A DNA stretch of 64,000 nucleotides from Diadema setosum. Lineage: Eukaryota; Echinodermata; Echinoidea; Diadematoida; Diadematidae. Each line of letters starts with the position of its first letter. Within the stretch, counting starts at the first letter, position 1. Both the position numbers and the translations under genes were made by a program. The notes below the pieces were generated by a model. It was not told where the DNA came from, did not search any database, and was given only the letters and a program-made list of their open reading frames with translations. Positions 39,901 through 48,486 of the stretch are shown here, one piece after another. The stretch is taken from contig CM067067.1 of assembly GCA_033980235.1 (NCBI GenBank), positions 38,669,985 to 38,733,984 of the forward strand, read 5' to 3'.

Positions 39901-42900
39901 CACATAACATTACAATTTGCATCACATATTAGCCACAACATAAACTGCGCTGCCATGCAGCCCCATGTACCATGCTGCAGTGCTAGCTACACACATCAAA
40001 ATTAAAGATAATATAAAGTTTTGGTACCTCAAAGTTTCCCTGAATTTCCTTGTCTTAGTTTGTGTTTCAGGTTAAAGTACCTTTCATATAACTAACACTG
40101 TGAGACTTACTCACCCCAAAGTGCTCTCATGTCTTAGTAATCATGCAATAATGGTTTCGTACCAGAGCCGCTGCTGTACGGCGTCGAGGTAGTACACGTA
40201 TTGTACGAAACCATTCACATGCATTATTGCATGAGAACTGCGACCACAAGCGTGCAGCCCCATACGCATAGCGAACTGCGACCAGCAGCCCCATACGCAT
40301 AGCAAAATGGGGCTTCGCATCGTAGCATTCAGGATCATGACAGATTTAGTATCGCGGGTAAATATTAACTTCAAATCCAAAAATTTCTTCAATTTGAAGA
40401 CTTACCAATTAAGTTGAAGTATTGAGAACAGGCTTCAGGCAACGTTTGGTTCTGCCAATAGTCCCTTTCTGTTCAAATTGATGACTGAATGTGACTCGGT
40501 CGAGAGGACCTTGGGAGAGCTACACTGAATTGACGGCCAGCGCATGCGCACACAAACATCTTATCCGTTCATGGATTTGAAATTTGTGCGCATGTGATGT
40601 GTGCGCATGCGCTGGCCGTAGTATTCAGTGTACTAGTATGTAGCTCTCCCAAGGTCCTCTCGACCGAGTCACATTCAATCATCAATTCGAACAGAAAGAG
40701 ACTACGGTGTATTGGCAGACCCAAACGTTGCCCAAAGCCTGTTTTCAATACTTAGCTTAATTGGTAAGTCTTCAAATTGAAGAAGATATTTACCCACGAT
40801 ACTAAATCTGTCATGATCCTGAATGCTTCAATGCGAAGCTCCATTACGCTATGCGTATGGGGCTGCTGGTCGCAGTTAATTGCATGATTACTAAGACATG
40901 AGAGCACTTTGGGGTGATTAAGTCTCACAGTGTTAGTTTATATATGAAAGGTACTTTAACCTGAAACACAAACAAAGACAAGGAAATTCAGGGGAACTTT
41001 TGAGGTACCAAAACTTTATATTATCTTTAAATCCACCTTCAACCTCAGCCAGCATCAACCTCACCCACCTTGTCTGGCTTTCCTAAGGAAACTCTCCTGG
41101 GCCTGGGCTAACATGAGGGCACTCAGAGCTCCCAGGCAGTCAGGCTGCATGTCATATGTTCGGATCTGCTGCACAGCTGAGTACACATTGCTCTTCACGT
41201 AGCTGAAGAGACCAGCCGCAGCCTGGAAAGTAGAAGAAATGAAGACTTGAGTCATGTAGAGCCTTAGATTTTTTTATTTTTTATTTATTTATTATTATTT
41301 TTTTTTTATTTATTTATTTATTTATTTATTTTTTTTTTTTTTTGGGGGGGGGGGGGAAACCTACACAGTTAGGGGAAAGTCTGAATAACTGTTAATCCTT
41401 CATGTGCATACAGAGTTATAGAGTTATCCCTAACTTTCAAAACTGTTTTATCGGCATGCTAGCTTTGTCTTCCACCATTTACATTGTAGAATTTGCTTGT
41501 AATATACAGTATTCATCGCATAATCGGGCATCTGATAATCGGGAACCTAGCTTAAATGACATACGCTTCCCAGAAACATTTCCAATGCATGTTATTTTCA
41601 CTGGATAATCGGGCGGGGACCTCTGATAAACGGGACAATTTTTCTTCAAGCGATCTTTGATTTTGTTGATATTTTACACAAAAAATCTACCAAAATACCA
41701 CAACAATATTTCAAAGATTCCCTGTCAGTTGTCGTTTACATCGAACTTACAAAGCAAGCTTCGGACTGGTGTGTTTTGACCTCCGTCCATCCAGTAAACG
41801 TACATGCAAAGCCACGAAATCGCCGTGTATATTCTTAGTATCCATAAGAGAGGTGACAGAAGAAGAACCCGGTTGCGATTACTCTACATCATTGCGAGAA
41901 TGCAGGGAGAGCTAGAGGGTCGCGCCGAGGGGTAGCGTGGTTGTGTATTCATGACATGTACAGTACGTCAGTATGCTTGTGTGTGTGTGTGTGTGCACTA
42001 CATGTACATGTCGTATGCCGTTAGTGTATGTATGGTGAGTGCTCATCGCGAAATCGGGCACCCCGCTTAAAGGGGCCGTGTTTGCTACTCCCAACCTGTC
42101 CCGATTATGCGATGAATACTGTATCAAAAGGGTCTGCCAAGAAACTTGTCTGGCTGCAGCACTTTGCCAGGGTAATGATATGCTTTGGAGTATTTAGAGA
42201 CCAAAAGTGCAAAATAATTTCGACCGTACAACGTAGTACGCAACTTTTATTCCAAAAGAGTCCTTAAAGGGAAGATAAACCCCAGAGCAATGTGGATTGA
42301 GTGAAAGCAGCAACATTAGCAGAACACATCAGTGAAAGTTTGAAGAAAATCGGACAATCGATGCAAAAGTTATGAATTTTTAAAATCTTGGTGTTGGAAC
42401 CGCTGGATGAGGAGACTACTAGAGGTTATGACGTATGAGTGGACAACAATACCAAGAAAATATAAAGAAAATTCTACAAAAATCCATTTTTCATGAAAAT
42501 TACACATTGACATCAACTTGATACTGACATATGTTAAGGGTGGCAATTATTCCCCCTGCTTTCTGAAAGAGGTTGGTCCATTGCTCTTTCATGATTCTAG
42601 AAAAGTGAATTTTTGTTGAATTTCCTTTATATTTTCTTTGTATTGTTGTCCACTCATACGTCATATCCTCTAGTAGTCTCCTCATCCAGCCGTTCCAACA
42701 CCAAAACTTTAAAAATTCATAACTTTTGCATCGATTGTCCGATTTTCTTCAAACTTTCACTGATGTGTTCTACTAATGTTGCTGCTTTCACTCAATCCTC
42801 ATTGCTCTTGGGGTTTATCTTCCCTTTAAGTAGGAAGAATACAATGTGATGATTGATCATGCCCTAGCGATTGTATTTCCCAACAAGCTGCAGGGGATTC

Positions 42901-44263
42901 ACTTTCGCACAAAAGATCAATGGATTTGGCTATGGCCTGATTACAAAACATTCCATACAATGTAGCAACCATGATCGGACAGGTTCTCAGATCGCAATTC
43001 TATCCCCCTACCTTTTTTGGCTAGTATTTCTCGTTTTAGTCATTACCCAACTGAAATCACAGCATTTTTTCAAACATTTCTTACGCACATTTGTCCAATT
43101 TAGAGCAAAATTGAAAGTTTCTGTATGCACATGAGAACTACAAACTCTATGTGGCACATACACGTATATAACAATGAAACACTCTGACACAAAGAGATGT
43201 ATAGTACCGTATTCGTCTTTTAAAAGACCCTTTCTTACCTGAAATTGCTTCGCTGCATTTTTGAGGCCCTCATCGTCATCTGAGCTCTGGAGAGCACCGA
43301 CCTGGCTGTTCATGGCGGCGATGTTGAAGACGACGCAAACCTTCTCAAAAGCAGCAGATGGAGCAGCTGCAAAAAAGTGGAAGAAAAACGAACAATAATA
43401 GTGTGTGAAGATAGTCGGGGAAGAATGTCTCTCTACATCTACCATTGCTATCATTTCTTAGATAGATTCAGATTAATTCAATTCAGTTATTCCACATGCT
43501 AAAAGAACCCCATAAATTCACCTACATGATGTATATATTACACTTCAGTTTTAAGGGAACAGATGAAAAAGAGGAAAAAAAATATAGCACCCAAATCCAA
43601 CCAGTGAAGGACATAATACCTATTGAGGCCTATTCCCCTACAAATTACATCTGTAGTATGATGCAAATCACAGTCCACAGTGTTTACTTCTACAATAACA
43701 TCTCAATACTGTTAGTCTGAAGGAGATACTTCCAAGGCGTTACTTCACAAAGCAAATTATTAAGTTCAATTTTTTTTTCATTTTGGCCTTCATTTTCTCT
43801 TACTTTGTTTCCTTGCTCCTCCAAGGAAAGAACCTTTGTCAAAAGCATCTTGCCAGCCGAAGTTAACTGCAATCTAGTGGAGACCAAAAAAAGGACAAAA
43901 ATATTAGTTATCAATGAAAATATGTCAATCTTAACAGAACAACAGTCTTGAACGGTAATCAGTACTTTGTATTTATCAGTCTCATACATAAAGAACATTG
44001 AACAAAGAACAATCTATGGGGCTGAGCAACCACTGACATGCATTTATCCTCAAGAGAAGTATGTACATAGAAGTATCTTTATCTTGCATGGTGTCCAGTT
44101 GTAAAAATGTGTTGATGTTGTTACACATTATGCCATAATGTACAAAAGACCTTTTACAAGACATCATTCTTTTATCACAGTTGTTTACTAGTAATCTTCT
44201 TTTGCATGAAATTTTGCCCGAAAACAGTGCAATGTCAATGAAGCAATCTTGTTTTGGGTTTGG

Positions 44264-44300
<37 letters not shown>

Positions 44301-46013
44301 AAATATGAAGAAGTCATTCAAATGAAATAAATGTATGTGCTTGTAATAATGTAATCTCTCTCTTTTTCTTCTAGCAGAATATGCATCTTTCATAGCTTTG
44401 CAGGTTAAACTACAGAAGTGGAGATATTAACTCGTCAATCACAAATTTGAAATGTTGGAAGATGCATAACCAAGCAAAAGAGATATGTTCCATAATCTAC
44501 TTACCTCACCTTATTTGGCTAAAGATATGATTATCTTAATGACCTATCACATGTGAACATTGTTGAAATACAATGTATCATTTAATAGTTTTACTCTGAA
44601 ATCTCTAACTTAAAACAAACAAACAAACAATCCATCAATACATGGCAGCAGATTTAAAGGCCACCTTAGTACCCACTCTGTGTTACTCATAATGATAAGA
44701 AAATGTCAAATTAGGTCCAAATATTTGAAGTGAGGTTATTCTTTTATCTGTGCAGAGAGATGGTATATTTGGGGGATGTTTAATTCTGGAACATGTATTT
44801 CTAGTCAGGCAGCTTTTCAAAGATAGAATGTATTACCTGTCCTTCCATGATGGGTAGCTTCCCATCAATTGCCACAAGCTGGTCATAGTACCTGCATAAA
44901 AAAGCAAAGACTGATCACTTAATAGGGTAAACATGGGATGGATATCAATTGGTTAATCATATTAAATAGATCTACATCAATTATCTCAGACTAAGCAAGA
45001 GTCCAAGACCTCCTTGTTTGTAACCTACTACTAACCCAATATGGTAAATGGGGAACACCAAAATCAAGCTGTCCATAATTCGACCATAACACCATGCACC
45101 ATCCAGGACTCAATTGCCTGCTACATCATAAAACCTATGCCTTCACGTGGTCGAATTTTGGCATGGGAGGTTGAACTTTGGTGCTTTTTTTTTTTTTTTT
45201 TTTTTTTACCTGTGCATGCATAACTTTATCTCTACTCTATCATCCAAAAAAAGATATTATACAGCTTCCTCTCTTGAAAATGTAGTTTCATTTTGCACCA
45301 TTGTAGATTTGTGTTTCTGACGAACACTTTTTGAGGGTGACACACATCCACTTGGTTTAAATCAAGCTCTCTGGACCAATCCTTTACTACATGGTTCTGA
45401 ACGCACGTGTCGTAGCGACTCCGATTTACTTGATAGAACCCTACTGAACTACTGGGGCCAATAATGGGGGTAGCGGTATATGCAGCATGCATTTAATGCG
45501 ATCTTGCATCAGGTCAGGGCCACAGGCCCAGGCCAGGCCCAGGACAGCGGCAGCACGCAGCAACAGGGATAAACTTCACCTATTTTTTAGTCTAAACTCT
45601 AAGAGAATCCCCCAGATTCCTGTCTTTCTTCTTCTAAGGATGCGTTTTCAACTTCAGATGTTACCAGCTAAATATTACTCAGGACTGAGAAGGGTCTAAT
45701 ACACTAGCTAACTGCAATGCAAAAATCAAAATGAAAATGATGGGAGTGGCGTAACGTTATTTATTTACAACATATTATCCAGCATATGGGACTACACGAT
45801 TACTTACTTTCCCAGTAGGTCGATAGAATTGGCATGTTTGTCCAGTTTTCTGCATACTGTGTTGGTCCTTTGCTTTGAAAATTCTTTCAGTTGTTGAGAA
45901 AAGTCTTCTCCTTCTGGTAGATCAGAATATGTGTTTTTAATAAAATTCTGAAGTGGTCTCTGAAGCTCCACTTCAGAACTATTCTTCAGCGGAACTGCCA
46001 GGAACGTCGCCAT
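21494..46013 (-). CDS. PDCD6IP: ALIX / programmed cell death 6-interacting protein, 15 coding exons
   Basis: Cytosolic ESCRT adaptor that bridges cargo and ESCRT-I to CHMP4/ESCRT-III in multivesicular body sorting, cytokinesis, membrane repair and exosome formation. Coding join: 46013-45808, 44891-44837, 43873-43804, 43366-43239, 41222-41069, 38979-38753, 37816-37594, 37180-37057, 36475-36298, 35652-35431, 34667-34508, 33511-33363, 32703-32569, 30856-30691, 21963-21494; 888 residues (human 868). Bro1 domain about 1-360: the CHMP4-binding hydrophobics F198, V211, V215 match human F199, I212, L216, and NDFIYHD places Y321 at the human Src-site Y319. V domain about 365-705: F678 in KFYNDL matches human F676, which binds YPXnL ligands. 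Proline-rich tail about 715-888: PAPR repeats (CIN85/SH3 type) and Tyr-Pro repeats. PSVP at 719-722 replaces PSAP. Start chosen by MATF alignment and strong context AAAATGG. Confidence 0.96.
22358..22747. mobile_element. TTAA foldback MITE, 390-bp family, copy 1
   Basis: TTAA at both edges, with AAAGGG...CCCTTT inverted ends. Internal arms ATGAAAATCGGTTTCGAAAT and ATTTGAAAACCGATTTTCAT are complementary. Lies in ALIX intron 14. Non-coding. Confidence 0.8.
23164..23723. mobile_element. TTAA-bounded MITE with AAAGGTAGGG ends
   Basis: TTAAAGGTAGGGGATACC at the left, GGATTCCCTACCTTTAA at the right. Single copy of this family in the window, about 560 bp, in ALIX intron 14; no coding capacity. Confidence 0.7.
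24270..24290. repeat. poly-T tract
   Basis: About 21 consecutive T on the plus strand within ALIX intron 14. Confidence 0.9.
24572..25266. mobile_element. 695-bp TIR element, ATATGTGACC ends
   Basis: Left ATATGTGACCCTGCACCACA and right end TGTGATGCACGGTCACATAT are inverted repeats, continued inward by AAAAAGTCGC and GCGACTTTTT. Non-coding MITE in ALIX intron 14. Confidence 0.75.
25267..26300. other. ALIX intron 14 sequence, nothing recognised
   Basis: AT-rich intronic DNA without repeats or exons that I can identify. Confidence 0.4.
26302..26895 (+). pseudogene. mariner-type transposase fragment, decayed
   Basis: Starts with a mariner-like terminal repeat (TACGAGGTGTGTCAGAAAAG). From about 26516 broken frames encode N-terminal helix-turn-helix parts of a mariner-family transposase: segments resembling [52 protein letters not shown] and [13 protein letters not shown]. 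Frames change several times and there are stops, so it is dead. The catalytic DDD half is absent. Lies in ALIX intron 14. Confidence 0.8.
26896..27060 (-). pseudogene. second mariner fragment in inverted orientation
   Basis: The minus strand repeats part of the same transposase region (EWCKRF-, RTEVN- and [14 protein letters not shown] segments in different frames), joined head to head with the plus-strand fragment at about 26896. It is shorter and independently decayed. Confidence 0.7.
27878..28442. mobile_element. TTAA foldback MITE, 560-bp family, copy 2
   Basis: Ends AAAGGACAAGTTCACCTTCA and GAAGGTGAACTTGTCCTTTAA-type, complementary. The arms (GGATTGAGAGAATG, CTGGATGAGGAGACTACT and their reverse) run almost the whole length, so it folds into one long hairpin. 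The left TTAA is degraded. In ALIX intron 14. Confidence 0.85.
28443..30348. other. ALIX intron 14 sequence, nothing recognised
   Basis: AT-rich intronic DNA with a GTGGTAG-rich patch near 30190-30350. Short open frames have no splice context. Confidence 0.4.
30349..30485. mobile_element. hAT-type MITE remnant
   Basis: Its right end CCTGGATCCGCCCCTG matches the terminal repeat of the hAT-type MITE at 48948-49119, and a poly-G patch and AAATGAAGT-like interior also agree. The left end is degraded. Confidence 0.45.
30591..30682. mobile_element. 92-bp TTAA hairpin element, copy 1
   Basis: TTAACCTGTTGAGGAC at one end and a GTC-TTCGACGGTTAA-type end at the other, both bounded by TTAA, with interior TTTCCCATAGACAC. 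Its ALIX-side TTAA (30679-30682) starts 7 bp into the intron after the exon 14 donor, so the insertion sits right next to the 5' splice site. Confidence 0.8.
30691..30856 (-). CDS. PDCD6IP: ALIX coding exon 14
   Basis: Encodes [15 protein letters not shown] and [16 protein letters not shown], the end of the V domain with the YPXnL-pocket Phe (F678), then PSVP where vertebrates have PSAP. Donor GTGAGA; a 92-bp TTAA hairpin element begins 7 bp past the donor. Confidence 0.95.
31412..31796. mobile_element. TTAA foldback MITE, 390-bp family, copy 2
   Basis: Complementary arms TGATGAAAATTGGTTTTGAA and CAAACCCAATTTTCATCA; ends AAAGGGAT and ATCCCTTTAA. Left TTAA lost. In ALIX intron 13. Confidence 0.75.
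32117..32521. mobile_element. TTAA foldback MITE, 390-bp family, copy 3
   Basis: TTAAAGGGATGGTATAG at the left, TATATCATCCCTTTAA at the right. Centre GGTGGGTCCCACC is itself a palindrome. In ALIX intron 13, 48 bp from the exon 13 donor side. Confidence 0.8.
32569..32703 (-). CDS. PDCD6IP: ALIX coding exon 13
   Basis: Exactly 45 codons, phase 0/0: [20 protein letters not shown] and NLQEGTK. Donor GTAGGG. Confidence 0.93.
32749..32932. mobile_element. Tigger/pogo-type MITE with GCGGCCAC subrepeats
   Basis: Ends TAGTCAAACCTGTC and GGCAGGTTTGACTG flanked by TA, the form of pogo/Tigger nonautonomous elements. Several internal copies of GTGGCCGCTA and ACAGGTGGC occur. About 50 bp upstream of ALIX exon 13, in intron 12. 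Confidence 0.65.
33118..33300 (-). mobile_element. CR1/L2-type retrotransposon 3' end
   Basis: Minus strand: GCAGAATGCAGAAATAAAAATG followed by ACTGAACTGAAT-type tail units. Same architecture as the element at 53131-53480. 5'-truncated, non-coding, in ALIX intron 12. Confidence 0.5.
33363..33511 (-). CDS. PDCD6IP: ALIX coding exon 12
   Basis: A 149-nt exon encoding [16 protein letters not shown], then [20 protein letters not shown] of the V-domain coiled arm. Acceptor CCCTCTCAG, donor GTCAGT. Confidence 0.93.
33615..33706. mobile_element. 92-bp TTAA hairpin element, copy 2
   Basis: TTAACCCGTTGAGGACG and CGTCCTCAACGGGTTAA are perfect inverted ends including the TTAA, with CCCGAGTATACTCGGG as an inner palindrome. 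The best-preserved copy, in ALIX intron 11. Confidence 0.9.
33843..33963. mobile_element. 121-bp TTAA hairpin element, copy 3
   Basis: Same ends as 33615-33706 but longer: it keeps both arms of the interior (TATGGGAAATG and GTTTCCCATAGA), so it is probably closer to the full-length hairpin. In ALIX intron 11, 136 bp from copy 2. Confidence 0.85.
34508..34667 (-). CDS. PDCD6IP: ALIX coding exon 11
   Basis: Encodes [18 protein letters not shown] and [20 protein letters not shown]. Donor GTAAGT; leaves one base that makes Lys with the next exon. Confidence 0.95.
35431..35652 (-). CDS. PDCD6IP: ALIX coding exon 10
   Basis: Exactly 74 codons, phase 0 at both ends: [20 protein letters not shown] and [16 protein letters not shown] of the V domain. 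Acceptor TTGTGCCCAG, donor GTAGGC. Confidence 0.95.
36298..36475 (-). CDS. PDCD6IP: ALIX coding exon 9
   Basis: Encodes [20 protein letters not shown] and [14 protein letters not shown], closely matching the vertebrate V-domain arm. Donor GTGAGA. Confidence 0.95.
37057..37180 (-). CDS. PDCD6IP: ALIX coding exon 8
   Basis: A 124-nt exon encoding [18 protein letters not shown] and then [18 protein letters not shown], the start of the V domain. Its reading frame is masked in simple ORF views. Acceptor CCTGTCCAG, donor GTGAGG. Confidence 0.93.
37594..37816 (-). CDS. PDCD6IP: ALIX coding exon 7
   Basis: End of the Bro1 domain: [19 protein letters not shown], then FIYHD. Acceptor after a pyrimidine-rich CCTCCCTCC tract. 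Donor GTTAGA is weaker than the others but is forced by the next exon's phase. Confidence 0.93.
38610..38702. mobile_element. 93-bp TTAA hairpin element, copy 4
   Basis: TTAACCCTTTGAGGATG and CTAATCGGGTTAA ends, with inner CCCGAGTATACTCGGG. In ALIX intron 6, 50 bp from the exon 6 donor. Confidence 0.85.
38753..38979 (-). CDS. PDCD6IP: ALIX coding exon 6
   Basis: Encodes [17 protein letters not shown] through SEYHQAM and YGPEIARLQ of the Bro1 domain. Acceptor CACTGACAG, donor GTAGGT, ends in phase 0. Confidence 0.95.
39748..39905. repeat. (ACATG)n and CACACCA-rich tandem repeat
   Basis: At least five ACATG units followed by irregular CACACCAT/CACACCACACTAC sequence, in ALIX intron 5. Confidence 0.85.
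40002..41030. mobile_element. 1,029-bp TTAA-bounded palindrome
   Basis: TTAAAGATAATATAAAG at the left and its reverse complement at the right, TTAA included. Nearly the whole length is two inverted arms, for example GGTCCTCTCGACCGAGTC and its partner GACTCGGTCGAGAGGACC, around a centre near 40570 with GCGCATGCGC repeats. The left arm carries an extra duplicated segment near 40140-40300 (CAGCCCCATACGCATAG twice). No ORF of note. In ALIX intron 5, ending 38 bp from the exon 5 edge. Confidence 0.88.
41069..41222 (-). CDS. PDCD6IP: ALIX coding exon 5
   Basis: Encodes [14 protein letters not shown] and [18 protein letters not shown], including the CHMP4-contact Phe. The donor GTGGGT is not optimal, and a 1,029-bp palindrome ends 38 bp beyond the exon edge inside the intron. 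Confidence 0.94.
41270..41356. repeat. T/TTTA-rich tract ending in poly-G
   Basis: (TTTA)n-like sequence, poly-T, then about 13 consecutive G, just upstream of ALIX exon 5 in intron 4. Confidence 0.9.
41505..42123. mobile_element. Tigger/pogo-type MITE, CAGTATTCATCGC ends
   Basis: TACAGTATTCATCGCATAAT at the left and the exact reverse complement at 42104-42123, flanked by TA. The repeat continues inward as CGGGCA... About 619 bp, non-coding, in ALIX intron 4. Confidence 0.85.
42264..42829. mobile_element. TTAA foldback MITE, 560-bp family, copy 3
   Basis: TTAAAGGGAAGATAAACCCC and GGGGTTTATCTTCCCTTTAA are perfect ends including TTAA. The interior (GGATTGAG, GCTGGATGAGGAGACTACT) is the same as in 27878-28442 although the outer 30 bp differ. 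In ALIX intron 4. Confidence 0.9.
43239..43366 (-). CDS. PDCD6IP: ALIX coding exon 4
   Basis: Encodes [18 protein letters not shown] and [13 protein letters not shown] of the Bro1 core. Acceptor TTTTTTGCAG, donor GTAAGA. Confidence 0.95.
43804..43873 (-). CDS. PDCD6IP: ALIX coding exon 3
   Basis: A 70-nt exon encoding the Bro1 signature [15 protein letters not shown] (human FTWKDAFDKGSLFGG). The acceptor is the CTAG at 43874 rather than the TTGCAG seven bases inside, because only the former keeps phase 0. Donor GTAAGA. Confidence 0.9.
44265..44297. repeat. (TG)n microsatellite
   Basis: About 15 TG units in ALIX intron 2. Confidence 0.93.
44837..44891 (-). CDS. PDCD6IP: ALIX coding exon 2
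   Basis: A 55-nt exon, too short for a routine ORF search. Completes Lys, then [13 protein letters not shown]; acceptor TATGCAG, donor GTAATA, ends in phase 0. Confidence 0.93.
45186..45209. repeat. poly-T tract
   Basis: About 24 consecutive T in ALIX intron 1. Confidence 0.93.
45808..46013 (-). CDS. PDCD6IP: ALIX coding exon 1
   Basis: Encodes the Bro1 N-terminus ([10 protein letters not shown], later RKLDKHANS). Donor GTAAGT; ends after two bases of a Lys codon. The ATG lies in AAAATGGCG, which overlaps a YY1-type motif. Confidence 0.95.
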
Positions 46014-46260
46014 TTTGTAGTCTCTTCCGTTCAGCCGTCGTACGTATATACGTGTTTGGATTTGGTTTGGTATACTGTATGTATCAGCATCGACATCCGC
46101 GGCATTACATGCGCTATCACCGGAACTCCAGGTGAAATTCAGCCCTCGCTAGACTACCAGCAGAGCTACCGAGTATCTTAAAATGGCCATTGTTATTATG
46201 ACAAGAGCGTTTGTGGAATATGACGTCATTTAGGCCATCACGCGGGCTTTACTCAGTGCA
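46014..46260 (-). promoter_or_regulatory. ALIX promoter and 5' UTR region
   Basis: Upstream of the ALIX ATG the minus strand holds an ETS-like CGGAAG (near 46026), a TATATA (near 46047), a YY1-like AAAATGGCC on the plus strand (near 46180) and a full cAMP-response palindrome TGACGTCA (46221-46228). A YY1-like AAAATGGCG also overlaps the start codon. The sites are seen; their use is inferred. Confidence 0.5.
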
Positions 46261-46689
46261 TACTGGAAACAAAACCAGGCCAAACAAACCACGTCCCACC
46301 ATATAATACGAATGATAATCTGTTTGAGAATAGAATGACACTCGACTTAGGCCATTTATCATTTAATCACGCATCACTTAGGCCTACTAGTCTGCACTGA
46401 TCAATGGCGAAGCCAATATCACACCCTCGTCTGGATTGTAAAGCGTTTGATCTCGATCATGCTTTGAAATAAGAAAACTGGTTGTACCCGGTACATTATT
46501 ATTATTGTTTTTTTTTTAATTTTTGGTAACGCAACACTGACGATTTATCTCGTAGGCCTATGTGAAACAATAGAAGTGAATACGTGTATTATTTTGTTGT
46601 AACATGTGACAGCCAGGAACGCTGAGATATCACGCAACGTTGCATCAGTGTAAAACATTATAATTCACACTCCAAAAACAACGAACAGC

Positions 46690-46709
46690 AAAAAAAAAAA
46701 AAAAAAAAA
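46690..46709. repeat. poly-A tract
   Basis: About 20 consecutive A, followed by an AAAAACA-rich stretch. Confidence 0.9.
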
Positions 46710-46916
46710 CAAGAACAAAAACAAAAACACCCCTCTAAAAAATGGGCCCACTGCAAATAACACTTTCCATGAAATTGGTAATGAATGAATGATAACACAC
46801 AAATAAGGAATTAACAGACGAAGAAAAGAATAACGAGTAGTTAAACTGAAATTAGCCCCCACCTTCCTTCATACGTACCTTTTGGCTGAACAAGATGCAG
46901 TAAATAATCGGGTGTT

Positions 46917-47333
46917 GTTCGTTATTCCGAAAGTTCGTTATTCCGAAGGTTCGTTAATCCGAAACACACAAAGTCCCTATACCTAGAGGTTCGTTAATCC
47001 GAAAATGAAAACGGGTTCATTAATCCGAACATTTGTGGCGTTATTCCGAAGGATCATTATTCCGAAGGTTCGTTAATCCGAAAATAAAAAAGGGTTCGCT
47101 ATTCCGAAGGCTCGTTTATCAGAAAATGCAAAAGGGTTCGTTATTCCGAAGGTTCGTTGATCCGACAATGAAATAGGGTCCGTAACGAACCTTCGGAATA
47201 ACGAGCTTTGTTTCATTTTCGGATTAACGAACCTTCTGATTACGAACCTTATTTCATTTTAGGATTAAGGAACCTTCGGAATAACAAACCTTATATCACA
47301 TTTTCGGATTAACGAACCTTCGGAATAACGAAC
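46917..47333. repeat. self-complementary short-unit repeat array, largest copy
   Basis: Begins GTTCGTTATTCCGAAAG and ends with the complementary CGGAATAACGAAC. The left half is mostly TTCGTTAATCCGAAAATG units, the right half mostly their reverse complement. Same family as 5651-5960 and 4254-4400. Class unknown. Confidence 0.8.
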
Positions 47334-47539
47334 TGTAACCAAAATAATCATGCCCTATCTGGCCCAATAGGCCTACTTTATGTGGAAGAAGTGAACAAGT
47401 CTGGTGGTTCCGTCCCACACCCCACACCCTCTTCCGACCTACGTCAACCTAAACCGGTCAGTCGCCTATCCCCCAAATGCTGGGTCGACCAGGGAGGTGG
47501 GAAGTCATCTATGTCACATGCGCACCTCATTCTTTTAAA

Positions 47540-48026
47540 AATTCAGTTATATAACAGGGTCCTCATGCTTAGTATTATGTCCCTAGAGAAATTAAAGCAT
47601 CAAAATCTATAAATGATTTTATTAAATATAAACAATTTCTTTTGGAAGACTACACACAAAGCTAATTCAAGGCATATTTTGTTGTTGCTATTTTTCGCGT
47701 TGTTATCGTCGATACCTCCGTATAACTAGTTTTGTTTTGTAATGATTGCATTGTTTGCATTTTCAAATCTGTCAAAGGTATGTATGTTACAGTACATGGG
47801 TCAGCTACTCACAAGGGCTTTCTCATTTCTTGCTGCTTCCCCCACCAATGGCATTGTCTTTGCATGTAGTCATATACCGCCACATTATTTCTAATTGTAT
47901 GTTGTATGATTTATGAAATATTTTGTATTTAATTGTATCTCATCGTGTACCTTCATGTTTTATTGTATGCTCTGTATATTTTTATTGCTTGGTGCAAAAT
48001 AAACTAAATTGAAACTGAAACTGAAG
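47540..48026 (+). mobile_element. CR1-like retrotransposon 3' end, 5'-truncated
   Basis: Near 47590-47660 the frame INDFIKYKQFLLEDYTQS followed by a stop looks like a reverse transcriptase ORF terminus. An AT-rich 3' UTR follows, then GGTGCAAAATAAACTAAA and a (TGAAAC)n tail at 48008-48025. Same design as the intact element at 6116 but a different tail unit and orientation. Confidence 0.6.
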
Positions 48027-48324
48027 TCTCTTCCCACAAACAAGTCCCTGGCCTGACATTGTTTGATAAGTATAGGCCTGCAACCTGTAGGCCTGCTAGA
48101 GTACTCCCCTACATTAATACTCAGTAACTATATGGGGGATGTACTTTAGCAGTGATAATACGATAATCAATCAGGGAAGTGGGAGGACATGCTAAGCAAT
48201 ACATGTGAATATGAATGTCGTTTTTGCGATGTATTGTGCAGATCTTTAAAAAAAACAAGAAGAAGAAAAAAAAAGAAAGGAAAAACGTCAGCAATTTGAT
48301 TCATTGGTGGCGCCACGTTTTCAA

Positions 48325-48434
48325 AAGTGGGTGGGGGGGGGGGCACTTCTGGGTTTCATCAGCTAACAAGAAAAAAAAGGCCTTCCAGCGCGACTTGTGA
48401 TATGCCCACTTTCGAGTTTCTTCATCTGACAAGC

Positions 48435-48486
<52 letters not shown>

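Noticed and set aside
39748..39905. CRISPR-like or satellite array
   Set aside because: Simple ACATG and CACACCA slippage repeats in a eukaryotic intron; no spaced conserved repeats.
43008..43454. 148-codon ORF as an independent gene
   Set aside because: It is ALIX exon 4 read through into both flanking introns.
43867..43870. TTGCAG acceptor for ALIX exon 3
   Set aside because: It breaks the reading frame from exon 2; the CTAG seven bases upstream keeps phase 0 and restores I-x3-F-x-W.
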